Assembly (NCBI RefSeq): GCF_932526225.1
Contig: NC_064044.1
Location: forward strand, 997,001-1,061,000
DNA from: Nematostella vectensis
Lineage: Eukaryota > Cnidaria > Anthozoa > Actiniaria > Edwardsiidae
Direction: 5' to 3'
Length of the DNA stretch: 64,000 nucleotides
Both the position numbers and the translations under genes were made by a program. Below, piece after piece: positions 25,246-37,690 of this stretch. Under the pieces are notes generated by a model. The model did no database searches. It was not told where the DNA came from and worked only from the letters and a program-made list of their open reading frames with translations. Positions within the stretch are counted from its first letter, which is position 1. Each line of letters opens with the position of its first letter.

Positions 25246-26517
25246 CTATATTTACTTCGATGGAGCCCCACAACCGATGCCTGTGCCAAGAAAAATAAGA
25301 ACTCTAGAATCTGAAATGCTCGTAAGAAATTCGAGGAGAAGAGAGGTTTATTCAAAGTATTTTCTAAAACCTAAGAACACAAAGCATCCTTGCTTTTGTT
25401 ATTCTGGGCACAAAAATGTCATATGCACGTGCGTGACTGGACAAAGGAGAACAATCGCTAAAGGCCTTGAAAGGCAGGTTGTAGTGTGCTGCACATGATG
25501 ACGACATCGTTACCATAGCAACACGCCTATTCCCAAGAGAGGCAAGCATGAAAAAGACCCCTATATTTTTCAGTCTACATCTCAGCGAGCTGTGCGTGGC
25601 GTAACCCACTAAGACAGGGCTGGGATCCTGGTTTTTGCCTCCCCATTAATGCGCGGGTACCTCAGGTTCCTTGTGTTGTACAGTCTATTTTTTCTCATTT
25701 GCCTATTCTGGACGAGGTTCGATTCTCGGCCATGTCCTCGAATATTCGTCGTTACACGGCAGATATTTCATCGCATGCGCATAGCCAGGATTTGCCCACG
25801 GGGCTGTGCCATGTATGTAGTCTTCACGTTTACATGACAACAAATACCACAGGGTAACCATAAGAAAAATTTCATCGCTTACGATGTTGAATTGATACAG
25901 CACAGGGTACTCAGGTGTAAGTGTTTTAGGGTTAGAAAGAATTTCTAAAGATTTTAGTTTTAGCCATCGGCTTCTCAAGTAACACAGTGGCTAAATGCCC
26001 GACAGTCGCTTTTCCTTTGAAGATCTTTCCCGACAATGTTATTGCAGCAAATAAAACTCCTAAGTGTCACTTTCAAGCAAGGAAAAACATTCAATTCCGA
26101 CAACAAAGTAAATTTAGATTTGCTTGCCTTTTTTCAACAAATAAAGAATACTTACTAGGTCGAAACTAGGTTAAGAATTTACTAGGTTATTTGAACCAAC
26201 TTGCCATTTCAGCTCATTTTCGTGAAACAAAGAATACAGTAAAAGTGATGCTTCAGCTTATTTTATTCTTATATTATTGAATATAGTTTCCCTACTTCAT
26301 TCTTCGCAGTGCGCTTATCTTTGTAACTTTGGCTTATTTTTATTACAAGGGCACGTATAACTTTGTTTTATATAATAAAATATTGTTTTGATTGTCTTGA
26401 TCTTCACACTTTCATAGATTCGTTTCTATGGGGGGGGGGGAGGAGGGGCAGAAAGCTTGACCTACCCCCTCACCCACCCCCCCCCCCCCCCCTGAGTCAT
26501 CTTACAACAATATAATT
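25246..26517. other. Intergenic DNA downstream of E2F
   Basis: No gene recognised. It contains the E2F 3'UTR, C/G runs at 26429-26492, and a GGTTCGATTC motif at 25717 that resembles a tRNA B box but has no convincing A box or tRNA fold. Confidence 0.4.
26339..26344 (-). terminator. Candidate E2F polyadenylation signal
   Basis: AATAAA on the minus strand about 174 nt beyond the E2F stop codon. A second AATAAA is at 26262-26267. Position is right; usage is unproven. Confidence 0.4.
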
Positions 26518-29500
26518 TCAAAACAGTTCTGCTAGTCCCTCTGCTTCGCGCAGAGCCAGGTAGTACACGTCATCCGCCATTAGCGGGGAGAGCGGACCGT
26601 TTACGTCATCTGCTGACTCAAGCTCTTGTCTCGTGCTGTTAATGAACCCGCTGACGTCATACAGAGGGTCCTCGACGGGGACTGGGACCGGGTTGTTAGG
26701 ATATGCGGGGGCTTGGACCGAATGCCACATATTACGTGCGACGTCATCAAATGTCACGCCATCGTTTGTCGTTGATCTGTTGACGTTGTTGTGAAAGGTT
26801 TTGATTGGTCGATTCTGATTTCCTGGTAAGCCTTGTAAGTGCACCAAGTCCGCTATGAGTTGTTCGAATGATTGACGGTTCTGTAGCGCTGTAATGGATT
26901 CCTGGTTATTCATGTCTGTGTGTCCCGCATCCAAGGTGTCCAGTCTAGTAACCTGGTTAGTTACGCCATGATAGTTTATCATTTGTTCATTGTTGTTGAT
27001 ATTCTGTGTTTGTTCCATGCTGTTCCGAAACATCTCTTCGACAAGGTCGAAGTCTTTGTTGTCTTGTTGGTCTACTGTTATGTTTCGTGCGTTGATCATG
27101 CGAACACTGGAATCCGTGTTTGGGCGGGTCCAAGTAACTTGAATGGGGCTACGTGACGTCTTAAGCCACATCTGTACTTGCTGGCAAGAAAAACAAAAAC
27201 AAGAATTATACTTTTAGTAAAAAACTATATTTTTTCTCTGTCTGATGGTTCGTCAAACCGTTTGTCTTTCTGTGTCTGACTATCTTGTTATCTTTTTATC
27301 TCTCTCTTCATCTGCCCATCCGTGTTTTCATCCTATCTGTCTCTCTGTCCGTGCTTACGTCTGTCCACCAAACCATCTGTCTGCCGGACCTTTTTATAGG
27401 TCTCTCTCCGTCCGTTTGTCTGCGAACTATCTGTCTGTCTGACTCTCTTTTCATCTGTCTCTCTGTCCGTGCTTCCATCCGTCCGCCAAAACTATTTGTC
27501 TGTCTGACAATCTTTTCATCTGTCTATCTGTCCGTGCTTCCGTCCGTCCGCCAAACTATTTGTTTGTCTATCTGCCTTTGTACGTCCGTCTGTCTGACTA
27601 TTTTTTTCATCTGTCTCTCTTTCCGTGCTTCCGTCTGTCTTACTATCTTTTTGTCTGTCTTTCTGTCCGTGCCTCTGTCTGTCTAACTTTTTTTTTATCT
27701 CTCTCTCTCTCCTTCCTTTTGTCTACGAAACTATTTGTCTGTCTGACTATAATTTTATATGTCTCTCTGTCCGTGCTAACGTCTGGCTATCTTTTTAACC
27801 GTCTCTCTGTCCGTTCTTCCGTCCGTCCGCCAAACTATTTGTCTGTCTGACTATTTTTTATATCTGCCACTGTACGTCCGTCTGTCTGTCCGCCAAACTG
27901 CCTGTCTGCGTCTGTCTGCATCTTACCTCTTCTGGTTGTGGTATTTGCATTCGTGTTCCCGGCGGTGCCTGAATAGAAATGATTGTCTGGTCTTCTAGAC
28001 TCTCTATCGCCTCCAAGTCCGTCTTTGTCACATAGGCATACTTAACAAAGGTTAAGGAGCGTTAATAATAATTGCAGTAAATCCACTCACACGAATCTCG
28101 CAATTTGATTGGCTCCCGTACTCACTATCTATTGATATCTATTGATAGTGAGTAGCGAAAAAGCCGGCGAAAGAGACGAAAAAAACTTGATTCGAATTCA
28201 AGAAATTTGGTTCACAATCTTTTCTAGTAAATGCATTTTCCATCCTTACAAAAGGACACTAAAAGTAACGAAGACTGCAGGGTTTTGAAGCTACAGTTTA
28301 CAAATTTTCGTTTATCTGCGCACCAGAAAAAAACAAAAAACAAATCAAACGAGCGCGTGCTGTTTTAATTTTGTAAAATACTTTTTTCGTTGTGTCATAT
28401 TATTTATTACTGAGAATTATTGAAATCGTCATTTATTTGAAGGTAGTATGTGAGTGGATTTATACTAAAAAAATAAGACTATTCATTCTCGTTTATCTAT
28501 TGACTCATAGAAAACTCGAACTCGTAGACTAATTGTTAAATGTACATCAATTTTGCAAGTCAAGGTCAAGCCTTTAGAGCATACGGCTTGTAAGCTGTTT
28601 TATGTCAAAGTCTGTAAAGGATATCTGGCTTTATCGGGGTCTGTGGTCATTGCTTTGAGGTCAGACCTGGCCTGCTCCATCAACTCATCAAGTTCTCGCT
28701 CCCGCTCATCCATGTGGGTCAGCTCGGTCTGTAGGCTGGTGAGTCTCGCCTCCTCCCCGTCGTCACACTCCATCGAATCCCTCTCTCTGAAAACAAACAG
28801 GTATGACTTTTAATGTAGTATTGAGCGAACAAATAGATCGTACCAACCCTGCAGTTTTCGTTACTTTTAGTTACATTGTTTTCTAAATTTCCTCCGCTGA
28901 ATTACTGTGTATAATATAATAGGGCAAAATTCTAATCGCAGCCTCAAATTAAGGAAAGGAAAATGCCCTCGCTCTTCGCCAATCGTTATTGAGTATTTTG
29001 CTTTGTAATGCCCCGTATATTATAAACGAAGAAAGTTGCGCAGTTGGTCTAAGAGTTCCCTGCTAGCAGAGGCCTCTTTTCGAACGCTAGCCCAGCAAAA
29101 ATTCAGGAAAAAGAGGCCTCGGCTTGTAGGTAAGTCTAAGAGGGGCGTTATCCGTAAAAGTTTCCCCAGATCCCCTGGAAACGGATACTTTCGTAAGAGT
29201 GATGGATACGTTTCACAGTATTCTACTCTCCCTGACCTGGAGAAGGCTGACCTTATCTCGAGATTATCCAGCTTAGAAAAGACAAGTAAATGAATTCAGG
29301 CAGAATGTATGAAGATACTATCTCAGGTCCCTTTGTAGGACGGAAGGTCAAACTTAAAATCTGCCAGTAGACAAAATCAATCTAATTGAGATCTTATCAG
29401 CCGTCAACAGAGATATCAATATTCGCTTGTAAGAAGATATATCAGACTGGAACCAAGACAATTTGACATGTTCTTTGCGCTTTTGATGTATCAGGCGAAC

Positions 29501-32500
29501 GCAAGCGTGTGTGTACATGGGAAAAGAAGGGTGGGTGTACAGGACCCGAAATGATCCCAGGACCCGAAACGATCCCAGGACCCGAAACGATCCCCAAAAG
29601 TACCCCAACTGATCCCGGGACCCGAAACGATCCCCAAGAGTCCCCGAAATGAACCCCAAGGAATTACAGTAATGGACAACTAAAGGAATGTGTAAGGATT
29701 GGCTTTCAGTTTTAAAAACATATGAAACATTTAGCTTTGTTTGTGTTATTAAAAGGAAATTTACATTAACTAAAACTATAGTATTAAGATTTTTATATAC
29801 GACTGCGGGGGAAATACAGTGGTTGAGTCAGAAATTGGGGTCAACTAACAACTCATGTGATAGTAATTTGAGGAGCCCGGCGTGGATAAATCATTTTTAC
29901 ATAACAAGCCATAAAAGAAAGTCTTTACAGATGGGACATGCTGCTTTACATAGGAAGCGAAATGTTTTAAAGTTATTTTTTGGCATGTTTGTTTTCGGTA
30001 AATGAAAGACCTATCATATCGTGAGATCATGCCGGGGTATACGCACGACTACATGAGGAAATTCAAAACTCACATAATATTGCTTTCACATCCTCTTAAT
30101 ATTTTGCATCGATAGTAGAAGGGTTGTTCGAGTGTATTACTCAGTGTGCTTTTGTCATTCCATCTTCTCGGCCAAACCGGCTGCCTAAAATGTGTAGGTA
30201 AATATTCGCTCGTGTGAACAAGGATTTCGTGGTGAAATACATGTTTGGTTGTCAGATGAATATTAATTTTTAGGGGTGATGTTTACCGGAAATGAGATTT
30301 ATAGTGTCGGAGTCATGTGTCGGAACCGCAAAATGTTAAGAGTGTGATGGAAGGTCAAAAGTTTGGTTGATCTGAGCAAAGCTGTGCTATGTTTATGCTG
30401 TATTCCTTTCAGTAGCAATTTAAAGTTGTGTATTTGTTTTGGACTCTGTTTATGGGTTTAACGCCGGGCAATGTAATAAATAGAAGTATTGTGTTGGAAT
30501 TTAATATTTTTAAGTCACGTTGCTTAGAAATCGAGTCGCTCTTAACCCTTTATTATGCTTCAAAACTTGCAAGTATTTCTTCTGCTTTCCCTTTGTCCAT
30601 TACCGCAATTCCTTGGGGTTGATTTCGGGGACTCCTCGGTATCGTTTCGGGTCCGAGGATCAGTTGGGGTACTTTTGGGGATCATTTCGGGTCCTGGGAT
30701 CGTTTCGGGTCCTGGGATCATTTCGGGTCCTGTACATGGGGGGTCGGAAAAGGGAAATTTTAATCCTTATTGTAACCTTACAATCAATTCACATAAACGT
30801 GTGTTAAGATTTGTCACAGGGCAATTCATGCAACAACGGAAGGCATCAACAGGAACATGAAAACCCCCTTCGCGATCAAATCCTATCCTAAGCATAGGTG
30901 TAGTAGAACCAGGAATCGCTGAGATATGATATGAGGACTGAGATATGTCAGCAGTACTATGGTGTGCTGGTACCGTGAAGATAATATCAAGTAGGTTATG
31001 AATAGACACTAGACCTTGAGATAGGAGCTTAGAGGTTTACATTTCATCACTTGAAGAATTGATTTCAACCGGGTGCATTAATGTTGATGTGATAGCACAA
31101 TTTGGTGGAACGGCTCCTGCTTTTATTCTTCACAACTCCCATCAAATGAAATATTCGAATCCATTTCCCTATTTTTATTGATCAAGTGAAGACATGATTA
31201 GTAATTTGTATAGCTAAATCGCATAATTCAAATTCATTAACCTGAGGGGGTGAAAAGCATCGAAAAATAATGGAGGGGAAGCTCTGAAATTCAGGGTGTT
31301 AGGAGAGTCAAGAGCATTAACCCCCCCTCTCCACCCCCCCCTACCCCTCTACCACTCTACCTCTTAAGAAATCAATGAAAAGGTGTTGAAAAAATATTTT
31401 GTTGAGAAAGATCGGCTAAGTAATCTCAAACTAAATCTAAACAGCTCACCCTTCTCAGAATGCACAGTTATTCTCGCCAGTAATTCCTCTTAACTGAGTA
31501 AGTGGAATCTTGAGTTTAGTTCAGAGAGTTACAGACCAGATTCACAAATCCGCTGACTTGTGTTATAGATAATTAACCCTACCTAAATGTTCAAAAACAT
31601 TATGCAAAGTTTTGTTTTGCTTGGAACTCATGCTATAATTTAGTGTTGGTCAATCAAATTTCTAGTATTATGAAAAACATTTTGGAGTTGCCATCATGCA
31701 CTTTAGGTTCAATAACGTGGAAAGAAACCACCGAACAGCCTCTATCTGCTGGGGTGCGTCGGACCTTTTGGTCTGCGTCGACAGTTGATTATGAAATAAA
31801 ACCTTTAAAATAAAAAGTGGACAACAATGCAGAGTTGTTTTTATAAAACGATATTTCGGCAGGCCAATAGCTGTCTTCTTCAGGTTATAAATGAGTGAAA
31901 AAGAAAGGTTTCAAGTTCAATAAAATATCTAATATTAAATCCGTTTGAAACATTTTGAATATCTATCCATCCTACAACATAAACAGCTTAATTCTATTTA
32001 TAAATTTTCAAACAATACAGGGTAAGTCACATCTTTATATTTTTAATGATGAAAGTTTTTTGCCACGGCACGCACAAGTCGAATCTCTACGGAAACGGAT
32101 TTCCTTTCGAGTACCAACCATGACTTAAATAAATATCGTTACCAAAGTATCAGACACCAATTTTAGAAAGTTGTAGATCATACAGATAGTCTGCAATATT
32201 TTCAAATGTAAACAATAACAAAAGAGAGGCTGTTCAGCATTCTTTAAAAAGAAAGGGACGCTCCCGGGATGCACGTACGGAATATGCAGGACAAAAGGGT
32301 TTCTACTTGACACGTAAAGTATTAGAAAGAAGCACAACAAGGAATCTTTCTTACCGCCACTTCACTCCATTCCGTCCAGTTTTCTCCACCAGTCCGACAC
32401 CCTCGAGTATATTCACAATGTCGTAGATGCGTCTTTTTTGTACTGCCATCTGCTCAACCGCGTAGTTTAAGTCAATCGTCCCGTCCGGTGCCTTCCTCAG

Positions 32501-32599
32501 TAACTCAACAAATCGCTTTGAAAGTATCCCCAAAGACGAATCAGTTCTGGTTTTCGTCAGTATTTCAGTAAGAAGCGCCGGAGTCCATCTAACTGACAT
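26518..32599 (-). CDS. E2F transcription factor (pocket-protein-binding class)
   Basis: Four coding exons (minus): 32599-32355, 28786-28625, 28041-27927, 27180-26518; 1185 nt, 394 aa. Residues 13-82 form the E2F winged-helix domain ([29 protein letters not shown]). Residues 83-135 form the leucine-zipper/dimerisation helix ([19 protein letters not shown]). Residues 137-190 form the marked box ([34 protein letters not shown]). The C-terminus ([18 protein letters not shown]) matches the acidic Rb-pocket-binding motif. E2F binds DNA with a DP partner and controls S-phase genes. The N-terminus before the domain is short, as in E2F4/5, but an upstream exon cannot be excluded, so no paralogue number is given. 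Intron 2 has U12-type signals; intron 3 holds a CTGT-rich array starting at the donor; intron 1 holds a TIR element. Confidence 0.93.
27240..27920. repeat. CTGT-rich minisatellite in E2F intron 3
   Basis: Irregular units built from CTGTCTGTCTGACTAT, TCTCTCTGTCCGTGCT and CCGTCCGCCAAACTAT. On the gene strand it starts within about 10 bases of the intron 3 donor (GTAAG, exon end 27927). A similar array sits in SMNDC1 intron 8. Long ORFs here are by-products of the repeat. Confidence 0.9.
28042..28624 (-). other. U12-type (minor spliceosome) intron of E2F
   Basis: The intron starts ATATCCTTT, the consensus U12 5' splice site, directly after exon 2. Near its 3' end is CTCCTTAACC, matching the U12 branch-point consensus, about 10 nt before the exon. 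No usable GT donor exists before the in-frame stop. The frame ([10 protein letters not shown]) is restored only if the intron ends at AA before GTATGCC, giving AT-AA termini, or by an equivalent one-base slide. U12 introns are known in animal E2F genes. Confidence 0.8.
29540..30732. mobile_element. TIR element in E2F intron 1, about 1.2 kb
   Basis: Inverted ends of about 140 bp: 29540-29683 and 30592-30732 are reverse complements with few differences. They begin CAGGACCCGAAATGATCCC and are flanked by TA on each side, as in Tc1/mariner elements. The arms contain tandem 18-bp subrepeats (GGACCCGAAACGATCCCA). The 0.9-kb interior shows only short ORFs without transposase motifs, so it is probably non-autonomous. 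Confidence 0.75.
31795..31915 (-). mobile_element. Possible Penelope-like element fragment
   Basis: On the minus strand the segment reads CCTGAAGAAGACAGC followed by GCCGAAATATCG. This resembles a terminal motif recalled from Penelope-like elements, which may carry hammerhead-type cores (CTGANGA..GAAA). No reverse transcriptase is present nearby. The call rests on motif memory only. Confidence 0.3.
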
Positions 32600-32900
32600 G
32601 TTGAAAAATGCTCTCAGTAAAATTTGAAGCAGAAGAGTGTGAATAATATAACACGGTATTTCTGTACGGGTGAGTAAGTACCTCTAAGGCAAATCCGTAA
32701 TGAAGTTCCCCGCCTCTGCGCCGCTTGATAAATACCCTTCAGTGTAACCCAAGCCACGCGGGCCAGAAGGCATTCTATGATCATTAACTAATGTGGAAAG
32801 CGCGGCGGGTTATAATGCCACACGCTACGTACCTATTTTCGTAATAAAAATAAGACGACGTCACTTCGCCAAGACGAGCAGTACCTATGAGCTGCGTAAA
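32600..32900 (-). promoter_or_regulatory. Probable E2F promoter region
   Basis: Upstream of the E2F start codon; locally GC-richer. TTCCCCGCC at 32706-32714 is close to the E2F site TTTSSCGC and GCGCGGCGGG follows at 32800. Autoregulation would be typical for E2F genes but is inference here. Confidence 0.3.
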
Positions 32901-34729
32901 CAGCGTATACTAGTCTTGACTGGCTAGAGCGGTTGTAGCGCGCGAACGTCTTACATCTACTCGTTATAATTATTCCATATTAGCTGCATTCCACATTAGG
33001 AGACTTCGCGGCAAAGTTTAAGGCACAGATGTGTTGTGTCACCTTTAAAGACTAAGAGCCATCTGGAATTCAAATAAACTGTGCCATTAATATACGCATA
33101 AGGAAGCGCATAGTAGGGAATCGCAAACGTGTTAACGTAGTTCATGCCATACTATTGTTAAGTATTATTATTATTATTATTGCGTAAGCATTTTTAGGTT
33201 TAACAATTCTAAAATCTGCATGAGAGCCCCTTGTAGACACTCATTCGCGCAGTTTAATCAAGAGTCGATTCCCTTGTTACGTCACTAAATGAAAACATTT
33301 CAAGAAAAAAAACCCGTAATAAACCTCTAGCCATTAAGACGAAGTCATGTTGTAAGTTTGTATGTAATTTGTTGATATTAACAACAAAAACACAAGGCAA
33401 ATAGCCGGCTTAGGAACCACTATCATCTGCTCATTCAAACACTGTTGTTTCTCATCGGTTTACAGATACATTGCCTTGGCTACCTGTGGTTACGTTAGGT
33501 CCGTTGGTATGTTTAGCTTGTACCAGCAGGGATTACCAGCAGGGGAGGCAAGGATCGTGGAAAAGGTTCCAAGGCCTGTTCCCACCCTCGTACATTGCTC
33601 TATACTGCTGTGAATGAGCGTTGTTTACTGCTGGGAGACTTAAGGATATTGAATAGAGGTATTAAAAAAAGCTTTAGGCTCGACAGCACGTATATACCCC
33701 CAGGGAACCTGGGCTTCGTCTGCCGCTTAGGTTTACTGATTCAGCGATGTTCAACTTATATAAGAGTATCGTTGGTATCATGGTAGTATCATAGATTTAT
33801 AAAATCCCACTCATTACCACCATTTTCTTGTCAGAAGTGTAAATTGGTTGAAAAAAGACGTTCTTGTTTTGACACGCGCAAGCTACTAGAAGAAGAAGTC
33901 ATAAGAACCAGTACCCGTCACAGACGCCTCATGTGACAAATCCAGAAATGCCACGAGAAACTTTCAATAAATAGCGTCAAAGAAATCAAAACCAAGATAG
34001 ACGTTTTGCCGAGGTCACGTTGGATGTCATTCTTTATCGGTGACCCTATCGTATTCAGCTTTGCTGCATACTGTGAACGCAAAGAGTTTCTTGTGTCTTG
34101 TTTAGATCACTCGTCGCCTTACTATTTAAATAAACCTCAAAAGGCCCTCGAAGATTTTAACACCCTGTTCGAAAGTTGAGGAGCCCATCCTCCTCCCGTT
34201 GTTATCATCAGAATTATTTCCCGTAAATGATCTATTACAAAATAAAGGTCGAATGAAATCTCATAAAGTTGTCTTTGATCCTTTTCGACCATCGCAAAAT
34301 ATTCAGTTGGAGCACGACTAAAAGTACCATGCGTATACTGACAACTTTGAGGGGAGGGGGGGTGGGCTGGTATCCGGGGACAGGGTTCTTAGGGTCCCGG
34401 TCACATTCGCGCTGGGTCGTGCTAAACAAACAACTTTCCGTGTATTCAGCACATTCCAGGCAAAACACTAACGTGACCTGCTTCACTAATACAAAACCAA
34501 AACATAAATCCTGAAACTTCAAAGACGCCGCAGCGCGGCCTTAGCTTGTGCTAAATACACAAACTTCTTGCGAAAGGGCCGCTTTAGCATCACTTAGCGC
34601 GAAAAGCGTTCGCATTCCGATAGCGAACGGTGTCTTCCATATGGTCGCGCACGGTCGCAGGGCGTGTTTGCACTTAATCGTCTGCGATCGTGTGCGGTCA
34701 TCGGTCATATAAGTTTTTGTCAGGCTTAA
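32901..34729. other. Intergenic DNA, no gene recognised
   Basis: About 1.8 kb between the E2F promoter and a MITE. A short ATT microsatellite is at 33165-33182. ORFs are short, overlap on both strands and show no known domain. Confidence 0.4.
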
Positions 34730-34975
34730 AGCCGCATTACCACCAGTTTACTTTCGGAGGTCCGACGGAAACCTCAGCCGTTAAAAGACAAAAGAATCTA
34801 TTCGAATCCGAAATATTTAACAGGCCATCCGCTCTAAATTAGCAGTCACATCCTCAAAGAAACTTCAAATAGACACACTGCTTTCCATATTTTGAAATAT
34901 TTTTCGTGTTTTCCGTTAAAAATCATCGGATATTGTTAGGTAATCGACCGGAAGTAAACTGGTGACAATGCGGCT
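34730..34975. mobile_element. TTAA-flanked MITE, copy 2 (inverted)
   Basis: 246 bp, reverse-complement relative of 3058-3303, with TTAA at 34726-34729 and 34976-34979. Both inverted ends are intact (AGCCGCATTACCACCAG and CTGGTGACAATGCGGCT). Confidence 0.85.
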
Positions 34976-35243
34976 TTAATAACACCTGTATCTTAAAATA
35001 AGAGCGCCTTTTGCGGGTCTGAAGCGTACAGCTGTCGACCCTGGCCTTGTAAGTTGCGGCCACAGACGCAGGGAAATCACACTACAGGAAAAAAAACCGC
35101 GTGTAAGAACCTAGATTTTTTCAAGTCTTGCAAAACGGGTTCTTATATTTCGGGGCACTTACTAAGAATAAAGGCAAAATAAGTTCTTATTAGTTCTTAT
35201 CTTTACTTTATATATCCGACCTATTATTCGTCTTTTTCTTTTG

Positions 35244-35655
35244 TTGTATTTACTGTTGCGTTCTATAGGAATCGGGATGTGAAGTGCCATTGATCTGTAT
35301 TTACTGTTGCGTTCTATAGGAATCGAGATGTGAAGTGCCATTGATCTGTATTTACTGTTGCGTTCTATAGGAATCGAGATGTAAAGTAACATTGATATGT
35401 ATTTTCTGTTGCGTTCTATAGGAATCGAGATGTGAAGTGCCATTGATCTGTATTTACTGTTGCGTTCTATAGGAATCGAGATGTGAAGTGCCATTGATCT
35501 GTATTTACTGTTGCGTTCTATAGGAATCGAGATGTGAAGTGCCATTGATCTGTATTTACTGTTGCGTTCTATAGGAATCGAGATGTGAAGTGCCATTGAT
35601 CTGTATTTACTGTTGCGTTCTATAGGAATCGAGATATGAAGTGCCATTGATTTGG
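35244..35655. repeat. 51-bp minisatellite, 8 copies
   Basis: Units with core GCGTTCTATAGGAATCGAG. Because 51 is a multiple of three, the minus strand stays open for 180 codons (35162-35704) with a 17-residue repeat (HISIPIERNSKYRS). No signal peptide or flanking domain supports a real protein. Confidence 0.93.
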
Positions 35656-35884
35656 GAGGGCGTACGGCTCTTGTTGCTGTTAGAGCTGCCCGGGAATAAT
35701 ACAACGTTGCGCAACAAACGCAAAGCCACTACCCATCAATGCTATACCAGGGAATATGTTTGCGTTGGTAATATGCCTTTACCTGGGATGTTTAGTATAG
35801 CTGATAATCTGCAGGGATGACACGAATCCGGAGGTTTTTTTTTGTATTTAAAAAGATCCACGTTCACACGAAAGCGTATTCAAA

Positions 35885-36001
35885 CACAGGCAGCCCAAAC
35901 ACACTAAATGCAATTTGACGGTCAAAATTCATAAATACACAATTTTGAAGATTTTGGATTTTGACCGTCAAATTACATATAATGAGCTTGGGCTGCCTGT
36001 G
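35885..36001. mobile_element. 117-bp fold-back MITE
   Basis: Nearly the whole element is an inverted repeat: CACAGGCAGCCCAA and AATTTGACGGTCAAAAT on the left pair with ATTTTGACCGTCAAATT and TTGGGCTGCCTGTG on the right. The flanks ATTCAAA and ATTCATA may be an imperfect target duplication. Confidence 0.75.
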
Positions 36002-36940
36002 ATTCATATCGTGTTAACCGTCCACATGAAAACGCTGTCAAGAAATACCATCGAATCGACTAACTACGCATGTGCTGTAAGGCAATATCATTTACTACGA
36101 GCACAGAAGAGAGAAAGTTTGCTGAAAAACTCAAAAGCTTAGAATCCAAACCCCTCCCTGAACCTTAGAGAAAGCGACGACTTCGCCAGTCTCTTAGAGC
36201 ATTCGCCGGCCGTGTAGACAGCTTAATGCCTGAATTGAGGCGACTACTGCACCAAGTACACGTGATTGGTGAGCGAACACGTGAGTTCGCCGTATGCCTG
36301 CGCCGGGCGCCTGTGACTAACATTCCATTGAGCAAAGAGAAAACCGTATGCCTTCGAAGCCTAAAAATAAACACTTGACTTATTTCCCAACTATTGGGAG
36401 GGGGGCTTGTTGCGGTGATGCAGTTTTGCCTTAAATATGGCGCGGTTTTTCGTATTTTATTCCGCGGTATTGCGGTTTCTCTAGACTGCGGGGTGGTTAT
36501 GGAATTATTTTGCCGGTTTTGCGTTTTTCTGTGTGGTTTTTAGTTTTCTGCGCGGTTTTCGCCCCCCTCTATTGGCAATCCTGTTGTGAAGAACACAGGA
36601 ACAAGGTGCAAAGGGAGCAGTTAACCGACTAGCGCATAAACCAGCTATGTTTTAAACCGCGGGTTTTGCTATACATAAATTGCGGACATCTGAGCTTAGT
36701 GATGTACATAACATCTACATGTTACATAACCTCTACATGTTCAGCACAATTCCGACCAAGATCAAGGTCTAGCATTATATTAAAAAAAAAAAAAAAAACT
36801 TAGGAAAGGTGTCTCAGAAAAATAAAGGCACCAACAAAGCCATTGAACTTGCACACGGTTTTGTCGAATGCGAGTTGAATGATATTTTATGTGAATGGCA
36901 CAATGGATCTTTCCACATGGTTTGACTCCGCCGTTATGGA
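36002..36940. other. Intergenic DNA, no gene recognised
   Basis: GC-rich at 36400-36560 with repeated TGCGGTTTT-like motifs, then AT-rich with a poly-A run at 36783. No exon found. Confidence 0.4.
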
Positions 36941-37690
36941 TACTAGAGGTAATTTTCCATACCTAGGATTGGCTTGGGGGGGAGGTAATTTTCCAGAGCC
37001 CGGGATTTGCTGGGGGGGGGGGGTAATTTTCCATCCCCAGGATTGGCTGGGAGGGGGGGGGGGGTGATTTTCCATCCCCGTAATTTGCTGAGGGGGGGGG
37101 GGATTGTAATTTTCCATCCCCAGGATTGGCTGAGGGGGGGGGGGGGGGGTGATTTTCCATCCCCGGGATTTGCTGTGGGGGGGTGGGTGTAATTTTCCAT
37201 CCCCAGGATTGGCTGAGGGGGGGGGGGGGGTGATTTTCCATCCCCAGGATTGGCTGAGGGAAAGGGGGGGGTAATTTTCCATCCCCAGGATTGGCTGAGG
37301 GGGGAGGTAATTTTCCATCCCCAGGATTGGCTGAGGGGGGGGTGGGTAATTTTCCATCCCCAGGATTGGCTGAAGGGGGGGGGGGGGGGTAATTTTCCAT
37401 CCCCAGGAGATTGGCTGAGGGAGGGGGGGGGGGGGTAATTTTCCATCCCCAGGATTGGCTGAGGGGGGGGGGGGATTTCCATACCCAGTATTGCTGAGGG
37501 GGGGAAGAGGGGAATTTCCATACCCAGGATTGCTGATGGGGGGGGGGGGGATTTTCCATACCCAGAATTGGCTGAGGGGGGAGGGATTTCCATACCCAGG
37601 ATTGCTGAGGGGGGGGGGGGGGGGGAGAGGGGATTTTCCATACCCAGAATTGGCTGAGGGGGGGGGGGGATATTCCATACCCAGGATATT
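36941..37690. repeat. G-run minisatellite, about 19 copies
   Basis: Units of about 36-40 bp with TTTTCCATCCCCAGGATTGG followed by CTGAG and a run of 7-17 Gs. Run length is the main variable. The plus strand therefore has many G-tracts in series, with matching C-tracts opposite. Proline-rich ORFs on the minus strand in all three frames are artefacts of this composition. Confidence 0.95.

Noticed and set aside
25700-25740. GGTTCGATTC resembling a tRNA T-arm
   Set aside because: No A box or acceptor stem upstream.
27245-27850. Plus-strand ORFs opposite E2F
   Set aside because: Translations of the CTGT-rich intron array.
29036-29110. tRNA-like A-box (GCGCAGTTGGTCTAAGAG), possible SINE head
   Set aside because: No clear B box at the right distance and no cloverleaf; a short inverted repeat (AGAGGCCTCTTTT) overlaps it.
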